Below are positions 15,916-25,428 of a stretch of DNA of 60,039 nucleotides, piece after piece (positions within the stretch are counted from its first letter, which is position 1; each line of letters opens with the position of its first letter). This DNA is from Pseudomonas sp. BGI-2. GTDB lineage: Bacteria; Pseudomonadota; Gammaproteobacteria; Pseudomonadales; Pseudomonadaceae. A program made the translations under genes and the position numbers. Location of the stretch: assembly GCF_004310295.1 (NCBI RefSeq), contig NZ_SISB01000044.1, forward strand, positions 1 to 60,039. The letters run 5' to 3'. The notes under the pieces are model-generated. The model was not told the DNA's origin, ran no database searches, and worked only from the letters and a program-made list of their open reading frames with translations.

Positions 15916-17216
15916 GCCGACTTCCTTTGCAGCATTTGCAGCATCGGCGCTACATCGCTGGGCAGAATGATCAGGGTTTGCCAGACCGGCACACCGCTCA
16001 ACCGGCAGTACATCACCAGCAATGCGAGGGTTACCGCGACATAGGCGATGGACGATGCCGCCGCCGCGCCGACGATCCCGTAAGCCGGAATCAACACCAG
16101 GTTCAGCGCCAAATTGAGCAAGGCGCCGAGGCCCATCAACAGCGAAATCGTGCCGGGGCGGTTTTTACCCAGCAAGTCCAGACGCAGGATGCTCGCGTAG
16201 CACAGGCCCAGCAGACCCGGCAGCAGCGCCAACAAGGCGGGATAGGCCGGCTGATAGGCCACGCCGAACAGCGTCACGATCAGCCATTCGCCGATCACGG
16301 CCATGGTCACGCAGGCGCCGAGCATCACCGTGGCGGTCAGGCGCAAGGCCAGCGGCGTGACTTTGTCGATGCCTTCTTCCTGTTGCAGCAGGCGTTTCAT
16401 CAGCGGCGTGGTCACGGCTTCCGGGACGATCAGCAGCAACTCGGCGGCGGCGCTGGCCATGGCGTAATGACCGAGCGCGGTGCTGCCGAGTAGGGCGCCG
16501 ATGAACAGGTAATCGGAGCGCAGGATCACTTGCTGGAACAGCAGGTCCGGATGGCTGCGGGCGCTGTAGCGCAGCAGCTCATTCTGACTGGCGCGGTCCC
16601 ACTGCAATTTCAACGGCTGATCGCGTTTGAGCCAGAACCAGCCCGCCAGCACCACCAGGCTGATGCCGGACAGCCAACTGATCAGCGCCGCTTCCAGCGC
16701 GGAGTCTTTCCACATCCAGAACAAGGCGAGAAACAACAGCAGTGGCACCAGCGATTCCATCAGGCGCAACGCATTGAATGCCACCACGCCGCCGGATGCA
16801 TTGTGCAACGTCAGCAGTCCGCTCTTGAGTACGGTCAATGGCACAGCCAACAGCAGCAGCCAGGCGAGGAGGCCCAATTGCGTGGTGATGTCGAGTTCGT
16901 TGCCGAACTCGCGCATCAGGGCGACCACCAGCAAGGTCAAAAGACCCGCCAGCAGGCAACCGAACACCAGCACCTGACTCAGCAGCAAACCCATGGGCCG
17001 CTGCTTGGCCGCCTGAAAACCCACCGCCGAGTTCAGCCCGCCACTGGTGGCAGCGCTGATCAAGTCAGGCAGGGTGCTGAGCAGGGCAAACAAGCCCCGT
17101 TCGCTCGGCCCGAGGATTCGGGCGAGCAACACGTTGCGCATCAGCCGCAAACCGATCATTGCCAGTTTGGTGCCCATGCTCAGGGCCAGATGCTTGAGGT
17201 AATGGCTGCGGCTCAT
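15912..17216 (-). CDS. Wzx-type polysaccharide flippase (MOP superfamily)
   Basis: A 434-residue integral membrane protein with about twelve predicted hydrophobic segments. It has the N-terminal LALSMGTKLAMIGLRLMRNV and RILGPSERGLFALLSTLPDL, the hallmark of oligosaccharide flippases. These move lipid-linked repeat units from the cytoplasmic to the periplasmic face of the inner membrane. Gene ends overlap both neighbours by four bases. With the priming transferase, Wzy-like protein and Wza/Wzc proteins it indicates a Wzx/Wzy-dependent pathway. Confidence 0.88.
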   Translation of the reverse strand: MSRSHYLKHLALSMGTKLAMIGLRLMRNVLLARILGPSERGLFALLSTLPDLISAATSGGLNSAVGFQAAKQRPMGLLLSQVLVFGCLLAGLLTLLVVALMREFGNELDITTQLGLLAWLLLLAVPLTVLKSGLLTLHNASGGVVAFNALRLMESLVPLLLFLALFWMWKDSALEAALISWLSGISLVVLAGWFWLKRDQPLKLQWDRASQNELLRYSARSHPDLLFQQVILRSDYLFIGALLGSTALGHYAMASAAAELLLIVPEAVTTPLMKRLLQQEEGIDKVTPLALRLTATVMLGACVTMAVIGEWLIVTLFGVAYQPAYPALLALLPGLLGLCYASILRLDLLGKNRPGTISLLMGLGALLNLALNLVLIPAYGIVGAAAASSIAYVAVTLALLVMYCRLSGVPVWQTLIILPSDVAPMLQMLQRKSA

Positions 17217-18214
17217 GCGCGTGCCCCGCGATAAAGGCGCCAGGACAGCAACTGCGGATTGCGTGCCACCCGTTGGCTGACGCCGAAGCGTGGCAAGTTC
17301 AAGGGATCTTCGGTGCCCCGATAAATCCCGGTGCCCGTGCCCAGGGCGAACGGGAAATCATGGTCGGCCACGTGTTCGCGCACCCGCGCATCATTGTCGC
17401 CGTTGGGGTAGCAGTAGACTGGCAGAGGCCGGTTGCAGCTGTTTTGCAAGGCGTTGCGGCTGCGGCTCAGCTCCTCATGCAAACGCTGATCATCAAGGCC
17501 GGTGAGAATCGAATGGCTGGCGCCGTGCGGGCCGAACCGCACGAGCCCCGAGGCTTCCAGCGCGCGCACCTGATGCCAGTCCAGCGCCTGGGGCAATGAC
17601 TCGTCCGGGCACTCATCGGTCAGTCGATTCAGGTCAGCTGGGCTCAGGGTTTTCAGGCTGTGCAGAAAATGCAGCAAGGCCAGGCTGCGACGCTCCACGT
17701 CCAGTTCATCGAAGGGCACCGGCAACGGCCGATCAACCTGTTTAAGGCAATCGATCAATTGCATCCGGGCCCGTTCACCGTGGCTACCCCAGAGGGTTTC
17801 ACCGATGCTCTCCCACCAGAATCGCTGGCGGCTGCCGATGAAATCGGTGGAGAGAAAAATGCTCGCTGGCACCTGATATTTTTGCAGCAGCGAGAAGGCG
17901 TTCACCGCGTTGTCGCGCCAACCGTCGTCGAAGGTCAGGGTGATTTTCGGTCGGTCCGACCTCACCGTGCCGGGTTGCAAGATGTCCATCAACGACACGC
18001 AGTCGAAGTGTTTTTTCAGCCATACCAGCAAGTGTTCGAACGCCTTCGGCCCGACGCACAGTTCATTGCGGTGGGGCAGCTCGGCGGCCTGGTCGCTGGC
18101 CAGCACCCGGTGCAGCATCAGGATCACGCCAGCGCCTTGCAGTTGAGTGCGCCCTACCGGCGAGTTGAGGTAAAGCCAGCCACTGGTGCGTTTTAATAAT
18201 TGTCTGATCGCCAT
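17213..18214 (-). CDS. Polysaccharide deacetylase (NodB homology domain)
   Basis: A 333-residue cytoplasmic-looking protein with the NodB motif TFDDGW at 94-99 preceded by KITL, a HRV segment near the N-terminus (GVILMLHRV), and RFGPHGASHSIL, which supplies the metal-binding H-x-S-H-type motif. These enzymes remove N-acetyl groups from amino sugars. No signal peptide is evident, so it may act on lipid-linked precursors on the cytoplasmic side. It overlaps the flippase gene, which would receive the deacetylated unit. AGAGGA lies upstream of the start. Confidence 0.85.
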   Translation of the reverse strand: MAIRQLLKRTSGWLYLNSPVGRTQLQGAGVILMLHRVLASDQAAELPHRNELCVGPKAFEHLLVWLKKHFDCVSLMDILQPGTVRSDRPKITLTFDDGWRDNAVNAFSLLQKYQVPASIFLSTDFIGSRQRFWWESIGETLWGSHGERARMQLIDCLKQVDRPLPVPFDELDVERRSLALLHFLHSLKTLSPADLNRLTDECPDESLPQALDWHQVRALEASGLVRFGPHGASHSILTGLDDQRLHEELSRSRNALQNSCNRPLPVYCYPNGDNDARVREHVADHDFPFALGTGTGIYRGTEDPLNLPRFGVSQRVARNPQLLSWRLYRGARA

Positions 18215-18226
18215 GGCTCAGTCCTC

Positions 18227-19363
18227 TCAACGGTTTTGCTCAGGGTTCCACTGGGCGTACCGCTGCCCCCGCAGGAACTGCCACAGACCGATACTCATCC
18301 CGGCCAGGGTCACCAGAAGGAACGCGGCGAGGCGAAAGGGTTTGGGTAAATGGTGTTGCGAATCCAGCAAACCGGCGATGGCCACGGCGTAACCGAGCAG
18401 TTGCGCGACCAGGCTCAGGCGATAGAAACCGTGTTCTTCCCACAGCCAGAAATTGCTCAGTAACAGCGGCAGCAACAGGATCGGCGCCAGTCGGCGGATC
18501 AATTTGTGGCTGATCAAGGCAATCGAATACAGGCCATGTTTCCGCGGATTGAGCAGCTCGCTGCGCTGGGCCAGGCTTTGCAAACCCCCGACGGTGACCC
18601 GTTGGCGACGGCGCAATTGTTTGTCCGCTTCATCGACGCCTTGGTCGATTACCTGTGCCTCGGGCACATAGACAATTCGCTTGAATGCCACCGGTGCGCA
18701 GGTGCTGATGAAGAAGTCATCGTTGACCTCGGCCGGGATGTCCTGGAACAACTCACGGCGCAGGGCGAGCAGGGCGCCGTCGGCGGAAACCATGCAGCCG
18801 GTGCGGTTTTCCACCCTGCGCACCCAGCCTTCGTAATGCCGATAGAGGCTGTCGCCGATGCTCAGGCCACCGCCGGTGACCGGGATCACCATGTGCCCGG
18901 CGCAGGCACCGACTTGCGGGTCGCAAAAGGGCGCAAGCAGGTGACCGAGGGTGTCACGGGACCATTGGTTGTCGGCATCGGTGAACACCAGAATATCGCA
19001 GGTGCTCAACGCAACGCCGGCATTCAGGGTCGCGGTCTTCCCCTGGCGGGGCAGGTCGAGAATAGTGATGCGCGGGTCGATGACCTTGCGTGCACAGGCC
19101 ACGGTGTCATCGGTTGAACCGTCGCTGGCCAGAATGATCTGCAGCGAGGCTGGCTGATAATCCTGAGCGAGCAAGGTCCGCAGCTTGTGTTCGATGTGCC
19201 GCGCTTCGTTGTGCGCGGCAATCACGATGCTGATGTTCATCGGTTCCGGCGGCGCATGACGCCGCGAAGCAAACAACGGCGCCAGTAGCGTCAACAGCAG
19301 CGGATAGCCGAGCCAGGCGTAAACCGGCAGCAACAGGCACATCCAGAAAAAGAATTCAGCCAC
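18227..19363 (-). CDS. Family 2 glycosyltransferase (processive-type membrane GT)
   Basis: A 378-residue GT-A enzyme with an N-terminal membrane segment, NISIVIAAHNEARHIE, a DGSTDD motif, the metal-binding DADNQ and a C-terminal LRRRQRVTVGG (Q/RxxRW-like) before three or four membrane segments. That layout is shared by membrane glycosyltransferases such as PgaC-like and HasA-like enzymes. I chose the GTG at 19363 because AGGAGG sits seven bases before it; a longer frame has no such site. It overlaps the upstream gene by eight bases. The sugar donor cannot be inferred. Confidence 0.85.
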   Translation of the reverse strand: MAEFFFWMCLLLPVYAWLGYPLLLTLLAPLFASRRHAPPEPMNISIVIAAHNEARHIEHKLRTLLAQDYQPASLQIILASDGSTDDTVACARKVIDPRITILDLPRQGKTATLNAGVALSTCDILVFTDADNQWSRDTLGHLLAPFCDPQVGACAGHMVIPVTGGGLSIGDSLYRHYEGWVRRVENRTGCMVSADGALLALRRELFQDIPAEVNDDFFISTCAPVAFKRIVYVPEAQVIDQGVDEADKQLRRRQRVTVGGLQSLAQRSELLNPRKHGLYSIALISHKLIRRLAPILLLPLLLSNFWLWEEHGFYRLSLVAQLLGYAVAIAGLLDSQHHLPKPFRLAAFLLVTLAGMSIGLWQFLRGQRYAQWNPEQNR

Positions 19364-20324
19364 GGGCGGGCCTCCTGGCATTCCAATGACAAAGACTGAG
19401 GATGAACGCGGCACCGGCCAGTTGCAGACGCACCCAATGCAGGCCCCAGAGTTGCAGCGTCAGGCCCAGGTCACGGTGTTTCATGCTCTGGCGCATGCTC
19501 AGGGCGAGCGCGGGCAGACTGGTCACCAGCAAGAAGAACAGCGTCAGATGGACCTGGCCGTTGAGCAGGGCAAAAAGCGCCGCAATATCCAGTACCCAGG
19601 CGGCTATCGACAGCATCGGGAAGCGCAGCAAACGCAGGCTCATGCCGTTGCTGCGCAGTAACTGCAGGTGACTGCCCTGACGCCAGAATTCCTTGCCCAT
19701 CCATTCGCGCCAGCTGGCTTCATAACCCCAATGCAGGGCGACGCTTTGGTTCACCGACAGCAGGCGCGCACCCGCGTGGGAAAGGCGCATGGTGAAGTCC
19801 TTGTCCTCGCCGGTACGCAGGCTTTCATTGAAGCCCCCGATCTTGTCGAACCAATGGCGGCGCATCAGCAGGTTGGCGCTGGGCAACCAGCGCACGGTTT
19901 GCACCGTTTCCGCACTGGGGCGCAACAGCCGGCGTTGCCAGGCATCGGCATACCAGGGGGCTTGCGCCGGGGTGTGCAAATCCAGTCCGAGGACGTCGAC
20001 ATGAACCGCAGGCTCGATTCTCAATAACAGGGTCAGCCAGTCCTCGGGCACTTCGATATCGGCATCGAGGAAGGCCAGCCATTTACCGCTGGCGACGGCA
20101 GCGCCGCGATTGCGCAAGGCGCCGATCAGCAAGCCCGGCAGCACCAGCACTTGCGCACCCATTTGCCGGGCGATGTGCGGGCCCTGATCCTCGGAGCCGT
20201 TGTCGGCCACGATCAGTTCGCATTGCACTCCGGCGGCGATGGCGGCGCGTTGCGCAGCCAGCAGGGTCCGGGCGATGTGTGGGGCTTCGTTGTACATCGG
20301 AATGACAATGCTGATGCGGGTCAT
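19356..20324 (-). CDS. Family 2 glycosyltransferase
   Basis: A 322-residue GT-A enzyme starting MTRISIVIPMYNEAPHIA, with VADNGSEDQG, the FLDADIEVPEDW metal motif and the acceptor-side GGFNESLRTGEDKDF. It ends in two to three hydrophobic segments. The start at 20324 overlaps the stop of the ligase-like gene (ATGA), and the 62-codon upstream extension lies wholly inside that gene. It probably adds one sugar of the repeat unit at the inner membrane. Confidence 0.88.
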   Translation of the reverse strand: MTRISIVIPMYNEAPHIARTLLAAQRAAIAAGVQCELIVADNGSEDQGPHIARQMGAQVLVLPGLLIGALRNRGAAVASGKWLAFLDADIEVPEDWLTLLLRIEPAVHVDVLGLDLHTPAQAPWYADAWQRRLLRPSAETVQTVRWLPSANLLMRRHWFDKIGGFNESLRTGEDKDFTMRLSHAGARLLSVNQSVALHWGYEASWREWMGKEFWRQGSHLQLLRSNGMSLRLLRFPMLSIAAWVLDIAALFALLNGQVHLTLFFLLVTSLPALALSMRQSMKHRDLGLTLQLWGLHWVRLQLAGAAFILSLCHWNARRPARG

Positions 20325-21688
20325 GCCTTGGCCTCCACGAGTGGGCTTTCTTCGGCTTTCAAACGCAGCACGCTGGTCAGGGCGAGCATGATCCACACGT
20401 ACTTCTGGTTGGGTGCGCTGAGGAACATCAAAAACAGGGTCAGCGACAGAAAACTCATGCTCAGGTGCGTCAGCAAATCCGCCTGCTCTCGGTTGCGTCG
20501 CTGCATCCACACACGACGGGCGCGGACCAGGTTGTACAAGCCGAGGGTGAGCATGCCGACAAACAGCAGGCCGGCGGGAATCCCCAGTTCACTGAAGATT
20601 TCCAGGTAGGTGTTGTGGGCGCGGCGGTACAAGTCGCCGATTTTGCGGTTGGCCGAAAACGCCTTGGCATACCCGGTGGTGGCGTAGTGCAGCGGGAACG
20701 TCCCGGGGCCGGTGCCCAGCAGCGGGTTCTCGCGGATCATCTGGCTGCCGACCACAATGTACGAGGCGCGACGGCCGAGGGATTGATCCTGACTCTTGGC
20801 GCCGGCGCTCAAAATGCTCAAGGACTGTATGCGCTCGATGTAACCCTTCGGCATCGCATAAAGGGCCAGCGGAATCACGATCACCAGACCCAGCATCGCG
20901 AACCCGAGATGCCGTGGACGGATGCGTTTCAGCTCGGCGCGGTAGTGCCAGGCGCCAATCATCAGGCTGAGGAACAGCACCACCAGCCCCGAACGGGATT
21001 CGGTCTTGGTCATGCCGCCCAGCAGCAAAATGCAGCACCCGACCCAGAACAGCCGATGCAAAAAGTTCGGACTGCGGACCACCAGCAGCAAGGCGAGTGG
21101 CACGGCGAAGGCGATCAGCATGGCAAAGGCGTTCGGGTCTTCCAGCAGGCCTGCGGCGCGACCCTGGTCCTGATACTTGCTGGAGAACACCGCCAGCACG
21201 CAGGTCGCCGTGACACTGAGCGTGACCAATCTGGCGAACAGGTCCATGTTCAGCTCGCGGCCGATCAGCAGGGTGATCACAAACAGCACCAGGCCGACAC
21301 TCAGTTCCCGCAGATGCCCCATCGACATGGCCATGTTATCGGTGTTGATCACGCTCAGCAGGTACAAGACCATGAACCAGATCAGGTAGCGCCAGATGTT
21401 GCTGCGCAGGCGCTCGGACGGGAGCTGGTGGATGGCCAGTTGCAGCATCAGGATCACGGCCAGTGAGGCGCCGAGGAACTTGGTGCCCGACAGCGAACTG
21501 TCCTTGAAGAAACCTTCGAACGGTATCAGTGCCGCGATCCCGAGCAAGCCCCAGGCGGGTTTGCGGTAAAGCAGCGCGACACCCACCAGGGCCAGCACCG
21601 CCCCCGGCGCCAGATACGGATAAGGGCTGGCCAGCAAACCGAGGCAGACCAGGCCAAACAAACTGACGATCGAGAGCGGAAAGATCAC
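20321..21688 (-). CDS. Wzy/O-antigen-ligase family membrane protein
   Basis: A 455-residue protein with about ten to twelve membrane segments and a large periplasmic loop containing RRASYIVVGSQMIRENPLLG and GTGPGTFPLHYATTG, then RRAHNTYLEIFSELG. These are features of the Wzy_C/WaaL family. In a cluster with a flippase and Wzc/Wza it most likely polymerises flipped repeat units in the periplasm. Both ends overlap neighbours by four bases. Confidence 0.87.
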   Translation of the reverse strand: MIFPLSIVSLFGLVCLGLLASPYPYLAPGAVLALVGVALLYRKPAWGLLGIAALIPFEGFFKDSSLSGTKFLGASLAVILMLQLAIHQLPSERLRSNIWRYLIWFMVLYLLSVINTDNMAMSMGHLRELSVGLVLFVITLLIGRELNMDLFARLVTLSVTATCVLAVFSSKYQDQGRAAGLLEDPNAFAMLIAFAVPLALLLVVRSPNFLHRLFWVGCCILLLGGMTKTESRSGLVVLFLSLMIGAWHYRAELKRIRPRHLGFAMLGLVIVIPLALYAMPKGYIERIQSLSILSAGAKSQDQSLGRRASYIVVGSQMIRENPLLGTGPGTFPLHYATTGYAKAFSANRKIGDLYRRAHNTYLEIFSELGIPAGLLFVGMLTLGLYNLVRARRVWMQRRNREQADLLTHLSMSFLSLTLFLMFLSAPNQKYVWIMLALTSVLRLKAEESPLVEAKA

Positions 21689-22785
21689 GCGCGTGCCTCC
21701 CGTGCAGTACGGAGATAAAGTTGCGACCAGCGTTCGGCAAGGGCCTTGAGGTCGTAACGGTCCAATTGCGTACGTTTTGCGTTGTCGATCAGTTCGCGGG
21801 CCATGGCCGGTTCAGTCAACAACGAGCCGATCTGGCGGGCGAGGGCGGCGCTGTCGGCAGGTGTCGCCAGCAGGCCGTTGTGCCGGTCTTGCAGCACATC
21901 GGGAATCCCGCCGACGCCAAACGCCACCACCGGCACGCCGGCTTGCATCGCTTCGAGCAGAATCATCGGCGTGCCTTCGGTGCGCGAGCTGATCACCAGC
22001 GCATCGAGTTGCTGCCACCACTTACCCATGTCGGTCTGGTAACCCGGCAGGGTGATGCGGTTTTGCAAACCTGCTTCGTTGATGCGCGCCAGCAGCGTCT
22101 CCCGTTCCGGGCCGTCGCCGAGCATCACGGCGTCCAGTTGCGGGTGTTGCTGACAGAGTGGAATCAGCGCATCGAGAAAAAAGTCCGGGCCTTTTTCACT
22201 GCTCAGCCGTCCGACGTAACCGGCCAGCCAACGCTGGCGGTCCACGCTGTGCGGCAGCAGTCCGGTAGCCGCCGGTAAACCATTGGGAATCACTTGCAGC
22301 TTTTCCGCACGGACACTGGCCTGGCGGCACAACACGGCAATGCTTTCGGCGACGCAGACCACGCGAGTTACCGACGCGGTGCGGCACAGTTGCAGGCTCA
22401 GCCAGGTGTAGAACTTCTGCTTGCGGCTGCGCGGGGTAAAACCGTGTTGCGTAATCACCAGCGGAAGGCGCAACAACGTTGCGCCCACCCAGCCAAACAA
22501 CAGGCCCTTGAAGTTGTGCGTATTGATCAACGGCCGTTCCGCCCGGCGCTGGTGCAAATGCGCGAGCAATGGCCCCAGCCCCGCGCAGCTCCGGCAGTCG
22601 ACCCCCGCCTGGCGAAACCGTGCGATCAGGTCTGGCGGCGCATCGAGAAACAGCACCTGGTGCTGCCCCGGCGTCGCCAGGCAATGGTCCAGCAGCATCC
22701 GCTCAGCCCCGTAGAAGCCACCGCTGCTGAGCAAATGAATGATCGGCAGGGAAGGGATGAGCGGCGCGTTCAATTGCGCACCCAA
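21685..22785 (-). CDS. Family 4 glycosyltransferase (GT-B)
   Basis: A 366-residue retaining GT-B enzyme with an N-terminal LLSSGGFYGAERMLL glycine-rich loop, VGRLSSEKGPDFFLDAL and the donor-binding EGTPMILLEAMQAGVPVV followed by GGIPDVL. It acts in the cytoplasm on nucleotide sugars. The start is uncertain: the longest frame begins with TTG at 22785 and no ATG precedes the first motif; another TTG lies at 22773. Either start overlaps the end of the Wzc-like gene, so coupling is likely. Confidence 0.88.
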   Translation of the reverse strand: MGAQLNAPLIPSLPIIHLLSSGGFYGAERMLLDHCLATPGQHQVLFLDAPPDLIARFRQAGVDCRSCAGLGPLLAHLHQRRAERPLINTHNFKGLLFGWVGATLLRLPLVITQHGFTPRSRKQKFYTWLSLQLCRTASVTRVVCVAESIAVLCRQASVRAEKLQVIPNGLPAATGLLPHSVDRQRWLAGYVGRLSSEKGPDFFLDALIPLCQQHPQLDAVMLGDGPERETLLARINEAGLQNRITLPGYQTDMGKWWQQLDALVISSRTEGTPMILLEAMQAGVPVVAFGVGGIPDVLQDRHNGLLATPADSAALARQIGSLLTEPAMARELIDNAKRTQLDRYDLKALAERWSQLYLRTAREARA

Positions 22786-24362
22786 TGCACGAGGCCAGGC
22801 ACGGACCAGTTGCTGTGCGGATTGGTCGGTTCCACGTTTTGATCGTTGATCACCAACAGCACCGGCAAGCCCAGTTCGTGGGTGATTTGCGCTGGGTGTT
22901 TGAAACGGTGATCAAAGAACTCACGCACGTAGACCAGGGCAATCGCCAGCAAGAGACCGGTGAACAAGCCGAACGGAATGATCAGTATCGGTTTCGGGAA
23001 CGCGGCTTCGGTAGGCTCATACGGCGGGCTGAGTACCCGTGCGTTGGACAGGTCGTTGTCCAGCGAGCGAGAGGTGCTGCTTTCGGCGAAGCGCTGGGCG
23101 TAAGTCGAGAACGCCGCGTGCAAGCCGTTGATCTCGGTGTCCATCTGCCGCAGCTTGCTCTGGGTTTTCTGCAACTGGTGGATGCGGTCTTTGAACTCGG
23201 CAATGCGCGCGGTTTTCTGGTTGATCACTGAACTGACAACGGCCAGGTCGGTGGTGCGCTCCTGAATCCGGTTGCTGACCACTTTCAGAAACTGCTGACG
23301 GGTGCGGGCGATTTGCTCGCGGGTCAGCAACATCGGCTCGCTGCTTGGCTGGAAGATCGCCAGGTCGTTCATGTAGCGGCTGACCTGAGTGGTCAGGGCC
23401 TCACCCATCTGTTTGATCTCGCGATCTTCAAACGCCACGTTATCCACGGTGGTGGTGAAGGTGTAGGGGAAGGTGTAGTCGTTGAGTTTGGAGTTGCTGG
23501 CAGCGGCCAGGCTGGTTTTCAGGTAGTCGAGCCAGCGTTGGCTTTGCAGCAGGCGGTCGCGGTACAGGTTGAGCGCTTGCTCCTCGGTGTTGATGGCGTT
23601 GAGGCGGAAGGTGATTTCTTCCTTTGGATCGGACGAGCCGACTTCTTCAAGCAAGGCCAGCCGAGTGCCTTCCAGGCCATCGAGCCGCACTTGGTACTGC
23701 TTCTTTTTGGTTTCGTAGAACGATTGTGGCAAGTCGATGGACTGCAGTTCCTGACGGCTGGTCAGGTAGTTCTGCAGCAAGGTTGCGACAAACTTGGTGC
23801 CTTGGGCCGGATTGTCAAAGCTGTAGATGATGGAAATCACGTTGGAGCCTGGCAGGGTCTCGATTTTCAGACTGTCCATCGCCTCTTGGGTCAGTGCATC
23901 CAGCACCGTGTCGCGCACCGGATCGGTTTCCAGGCCAAGAGTGGCTTTCACCGGGTTGATCACGTATTCGCGCAGCGGGGTGGTGACGTACTCTTTGATC
24001 GGCTGGGTCACCAGTTTGTTGAACACGCCAGGGGTGGGCGTGTACTCACCCTTGTCGCGCAACTCGCTGATGGTCTGCCGAATCAACGCCGGTGAGCGCA
24101 GGATATTGCTCTCGGTTTCCATGTCCGCCAGGGACGGTGGAATGAACGAGGCGTTCTCCTGGTTGAGGGACGTCGTGGCGTCTCCCTGGGAGAGTTTTTT
24201 GGACTGCACGATCACCTGGGCGGTGATATCGAAGCTCTGTTTGAGCACCAACGGCAAGACCAGGGCGATCACTGCAAAGAGCAGGAAGACTCGCTTCACC
24301 AACTGCTTGTTGGCGAAGAAGATCCTGAAGAACTCGTGCAGGTAGTTTTCCTTTGGATTCAT
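22770..24362 (-). CDS. Wzc/GumC-like chain-length determinant without kinase domain
   Basis: A 530-residue co-polymerase with an N-terminal membrane segment (about 24-42), a long periplasmic part with coiled-coil character (IRQTISELRDKG early, KTARIAEFKDRIHQLQKTQ late), and a second membrane segment near 480 preceded by the proline-rich PPYEPTEAAFPKP motif. It ends soon after the second segment, so the cytoplasmic tyrosine kinase domain is not fused. A separate kinase-like ATPase is encoded at 25429-26076. It should control chain length and bridge to the Wza-like porin. Confidence 0.88.
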   Translation of the reverse strand: MNPKENYLHEFFRIFFANKQLVKRVFLLFAVIALVLPLVLKQSFDITAQVIVQSKKLSQGDATTSLNQENASFIPPSLADMETESNILRSPALIRQTISELRDKGEYTPTPGVFNKLVTQPIKEYVTTPLREYVINPVKATLGLETDPVRDTVLDALTQEAMDSLKIETLPGSNVISIIYSFDNPAQGTKFVATLLQNYLTSRQELQSIDLPQSFYETKKKQYQVRLDGLEGTRLALLEEVGSSDPKEEITFRLNAINTEEQALNLYRDRLLQSQRWLDYLKTSLAAASNSKLNDYTFPYTFTTTVDNVAFEDREIKQMGEALTTQVSRYMNDLAIFQPSSEPMLLTREQIARTRQQFLKVVSNRIQERTTDLAVVSSVINQKTARIAEFKDRIHQLQKTQSKLRQMDTEINGLHAAFSTYAQRFAESSTSRSLDNDLSNARVLSPPYEPTEAAFPKPILIIPFGLFTGLLLAIALVYVREFFDHRFKHPAQITHELGLPVLLVINDQNVEPTNPHSNWSVPGLVHWVRN

Positions 24363-24379
24363 GGTCGGTCACCTGAGAG

Positions 24380-25405
24380 TTAGTTGCTGTCACTGTCTTT
24401 GTTGTCGACGCGGTAGCCGAAGCTGAAGCCCACGCCCTGGAACAACACCACGTCCGCCAGTTGCCGCGCGAGCTCACCGGCGCTGGCCAGTTTGGTCTTG
24501 GGCACATAGAGCATGTCGTCCGGTTGCAGGTACGCAATCTGCGACGCATCGCCCGACAAGGCTTTTTCCACGTCATAACGCACGGCCTGAACCTGGTTGC
24601 CGTTGCGACGCATGATCACCACCGAATCGAGCCGCGCCTTGGTGTTGCTGCCACGGGCCAGGGTCAGTGCTTCGAGCACCGAGACCGGCCGGCGGATCGG
24701 GTAGGAACCCGGTTGGCCGACTTCGCCCAGCACGTAGATTTCATTGCCGGCGGTGGACTTGAGCAGCACGTCGACGGTCATCCGCCCCGGCAGTTGTGCG
24801 TAGCGTTTGTTGAGGAAGGTTTCCAGTTGATTGACGGTCATGCCTTGCAATGGCACGGCGCCGATTTCCGGGAAGCTTGCGTAGCCGTCGGTGCCCACGG
24901 TGATCTCCCGGCTCATGCCGGTACCCGGGTGGTTCAGGGCACTTTTGAGGTTCGCCTCTTCGCTCAGCGGGCTGAGGACCTGCACGGACAGCTGATTGCG
25001 GTTAGGCTGGAACAGCTGCTTGCGTTGGTAGACACGCTGGATTTCCTGACGCGCTTCTTCGGACGACAGCCCGGCGATTTTCACCGAGGTGTTGGCGCCC
25101 GGCAGTTCAATGGTGCCATCGGGCAGCACCAGTTGATTGCCGTTGAGCTGGCTGGCGGCAGTGAAGTTCAGGCCGACCTGGTCACCGGACTGGATGCGGT
25201 AGGCACTCGATCCGGTGGTGCTGATGCGGAAGATCACGTCCAGCACATCCTGTGGCCGCAACGTCTGTTCGACCTTGGGCATGTCGGTGGCCTGGGCATT
25301 GGCCGGCGCGGCCGTGAGGATATTCACCGGCATGTGCTGGGTTTCGGAAGTGCTGGAGCAACCTGCAAGCGGCAGCAACAGCAGGACAAGCATTTTGGCG
25401 TTCAT
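24380..25405 (-). CDS. Wza-like outer-membrane polysaccharide export lipoprotein
   Basis: A 341-residue protein beginning MNAKMLVLLLLPLAGCSS, with a lipobox LAGC (Cys16). It has the Poly_export domain (LRPQDVLDVIFRIS, then YRIQSGDQVGLNF) and SLBB-type repeats (EIYVLGEVGQPGSYPIRRPV). It should form the outer-membrane channel for the polymer. The start at 25405 has AAGGGA upstream; the 15-codon longer frame would bury the lipoprotein signal. It is followed by the Wzc-like gene after 17 bases. Confidence 0.9.
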   Translation of the reverse strand: MNAKMLVLLLLPLAGCSSTSETQHMPVNILTAAPANAQATDMPKVEQTLRPQDVLDVIFRISTTGSSAYRIQSGDQVGLNFTAASQLNGNQLVLPDGTIELPGANTSVKIAGLSSEEARQEIQRVYQRKQLFQPNRNQLSVQVLSPLSEEANLKSALNHPGTGMSREITVGTDGYASFPEIGAVPLQGMTVNQLETFLNKRYAQLPGRMTVDVLLKSTAGNEIYVLGEVGQPGSYPIRRPVSVLEALTLARGSNTKARLDSVVIMRRNGNQVQAVRYDVEKALSGDASQIAYLQPDDMLYVPKTKLASAGELARQLADVVLFQGVGFSFGYRVDNKDSDSN

Positions 25406-25428
25406 GTCGTCATCCCTTTCTGGTTGCT